Source of the DNA: Hyposmocoma kahamanoa
Lineage: Eukaryota; Arthropoda; Insecta; Lepidoptera; Cosmopterigidae
DNA: 64,000 nucleotides
NCBI RefSeq assembly: GCF_003589595.1
Contig: NW_020654422.1
Span: 17,713,258 to 17,777,257 of the forward strand
Reading direction: 5' to 3'
Positions 62,690 through 64,000 of the stretch are shown in pieces. A program made the position numbers and the translations under genes. Every line of letters begins with the position of its first letter. Positions within the stretch are counted from its first letter, which is position 1. Under the pieces are notes generated by a model. It ran no database searches. It was not told the origin of the DNA and was given only the letters and a program-made list of their open reading frames with translations.

Positions 62690-62895
62690 AACCCATATAA
62701 AGAGTTCTTTGTTTTCGCGATAGTTACACGTAAAAATGAAACTATTTTTCGGATCTAAATAGCGTGTATTTGTTTTTTCAAACAAAGTAAAGTTTCGGGC
62801 CAGTTACGAATCAGCTGTGACCATGGGACCTGTAAAGGGCCAGAAACGTCGGTTCGTTCCAAAAAATAAATAGGTATACACATATTATACCTGAA
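62690..62895. mobile_element. Family G copy with both arms, decayed
   Basis: The left arm has GTTTTCGCGATAGTTACACG, AATGAAACTATTTTTCGGAT and GTATTTGTTTTTTCAAACAA. The centre is GACCATGGGACCTGTAAAGG. The right arm is CGTCGGTTCGTTCCAAAAAA then ACCTGAAAAATGGTTACCTT. The symmetric arrangement agrees with the 31636 copy. Confidence 0.65.
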
Positions 62896-63189
62896 AAATG
62901 GTTACCTTTCGAAGGTTTAAAGTATCACTCCCATGGGTCTTTTTTATCCAAATACACATAAAAATTGTGTGATAATCGTTTGTATAAAAAATAGATTTTA
63001 AGATAGGTTTAAGTCTCGTAAACAATATTTTGAATTTAGAATTTGTAAAAGAATCGTAATTATAAGGCCCTTAAATGAATTTGTTATGAACCAATTTATT
63101 TTTTTCTTCATTTTTAATTATTTTGAAAAGTTTATTACGCTTAACACAAATTAGATTTTCATTCGTTTATACTGTGGGCTTGTAACTTT
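62896..63189. other. Unassigned AT-rich sequence
   Basis: Nothing recognised. Confidence 0.45.
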
Positions 63190-63520
63190 GAACCGACTTA
63201 AAAAAAGGAAGAGGTTATACGTTCGGCTGTATGTATGTTTTCCTATATCCCCATCAATTGTGGATCGATTTAGAAATTTATTTTTTTGGTTGAAAGGGTG
63301 CACTCTCGTAGTGGTTCCATGGTGACCAAGTCAGATATCTAATGAGGGGATCCCATGGAATCAAATTGTATAGGCATATCAAGTGTATTCACTGATTTCT
63401 CCATCAATTGTGGACCGATTTTGGAATTTGAAAATTCTTTTCATGTTTGAAAGGGTATAGTCTCGAGGTGGACCCTGATGCCGACGATACTGTTCCTGGT
63501 TCGTTTCGGCTATCACAAAT
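63190..63520 (+). repeat. Repeat with AACCGACTT start and internal ~154-bp tandem duplication
   Basis: It starts TGAACCGACTTAAAAAAAGG like family F, then differs. CCATCAATTGTGGATCGATT (63251) recurs as CCATCAATTGTGGACCGATT (63402), each followed by TGAAAGGGT and a CTCTCG/TCTCGAGGTGG block. Confidence 0.55.
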
Positions 63521-63614
63521 TTCTAATTATTATTTATTTATTTAACCAGCAGACTACAATGGTACAAATTGGTAAGTAACGAGAGAACTCTTATGTCTAT
63601 GTTAGTATACTTTT

Positions 63615-63693
63615 AAATAGTGTCTGAATAAGAGACACTATTTCTATTTCTGATCAGCAGAAAGTTACTTTCTGCTGATCAGAAATAGAAATA
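63615..63693. repeat. Two adjacent perfect hairpins
   Basis: Hairpin 1 has arms 63615-63625 and 63633-63643 (AAATAGTGTCT and its inverse) with a 7-nt loop. Hairpin 2 has 27-bp arms 63639-63665 and 63667-63693 around a single T, including TTTCTGATCAGCAGAAAG. The two share five bases, so they cannot fully form together. Confidence 0.92.
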
Positions 63694-64000
63694 AAAAGAG
63701 ACGCATGCATGGCAAGTCATACCTTATGTCAACGACATACAATTTCTTTTTTGTTAAATACTTCTTTATTCCTTTGCAATTTATTTATTTTTGTTTCTTT
63801 TGTTTAATCACAATTGTTTTTCTTCCTTTCATGTCATTTTTGCATTTTCAGTACATTTTATAATTACAATACATTTTTTTATTTATAATTCAATATAAAT
63901 CCTGCAGTCATTATATAACGCGGATTCTTACACCTTACCGCAAGGCTACTGCTGCAGCTTGCAGAGCCTCGAGGCAGTCTTTTTGCAAATTATGGCCCAT
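63694..64000. other. Unassigned right edge
   Basis: AT-rich, turning GC-richer in the last 80 nt (GCTACTGCTGCAGCTTGCAG). Too short to assign. Confidence 0.4.

Overview
The window reads as AT-rich, repeat-dominated nuclear DNA of an insect, most likely a moth or butterfly. Several interspersed families are kinds I associate with Lepidoptera: tRNA-derived SINEs with TTA-microsatellite tails, an abundant ~300-bp repeat with an A-rich end, R1-like and RTE-like LINE 3' ends, and MITEs. That assignment rests on remembered repeat families and composition, not on a host gene or a database search. I found no convincing host protein-coding gene, rRNA or true tRNA gene. No exon could be defended.

The one substantial coding unit is a near-complete Ty3/gypsy LTR retrotransposon on the minus strand (4391-10375, 5,985 bp). 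It has two identical 197-bp LTRs, a 4-bp GTAC target duplication, a primer-binding site directly after the 5' LTR, a gag gene, and a 1,213-residue pol with protease, reverse transcriptase, RNase H and integrase motifs and no internal stop. Gag and pol overlap by about 50 nt in different frames, and UUU-UUU-CGU lies just before the gag stop, which fits a +1 frameshift. Upstream of gag, an AUG-led frame and the gag frame differ by one base around a run of seven A. LTR features (197 bp, TGTAGT start, 4-bp TSD, Arg-like PBS, no CCHC knuckle) resemble the mdg1/412 lineage. The element landed inside an older LINE whose RNase H domain is still readable at 10381-10519.

The remainder is layered repeats. 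1-3.6 kb: tRNA-SINEs, two of them back to back. 11.9-14.5 kb: LINE C-terminal fragments and tails. 15.7-16.3 kb: two consecutive near-perfect long palindromes abutting a repeat copy. 16.4-20.6 kb: SINEs and decayed LINEs. 21.4-27.8 kb: foldbacks, three TIR elements and SINEs. 28-40 kb: mostly unique AT-rich sequence with microsatellites and a few repeats. 41.2-42.1 kb: a GC-rich R1-like LINE end inserted in an older repeat with a ~17-bp target duplication. 42.5-47.1 kb: two RTE-like LINE ends. 48.3-48.8 kb: a TIR element whose 11-bp subterminal repeat has grown into a minisatellite broken by ten Ns. 53-64 kb: scattered copies of the same families and a double hairpin near the right end.

No previously undescribed multi-gene system is visible. 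The most checkable points are the retrotransposon's decoding signals, the double palindrome, the expanded TIR element and the nested insertions.
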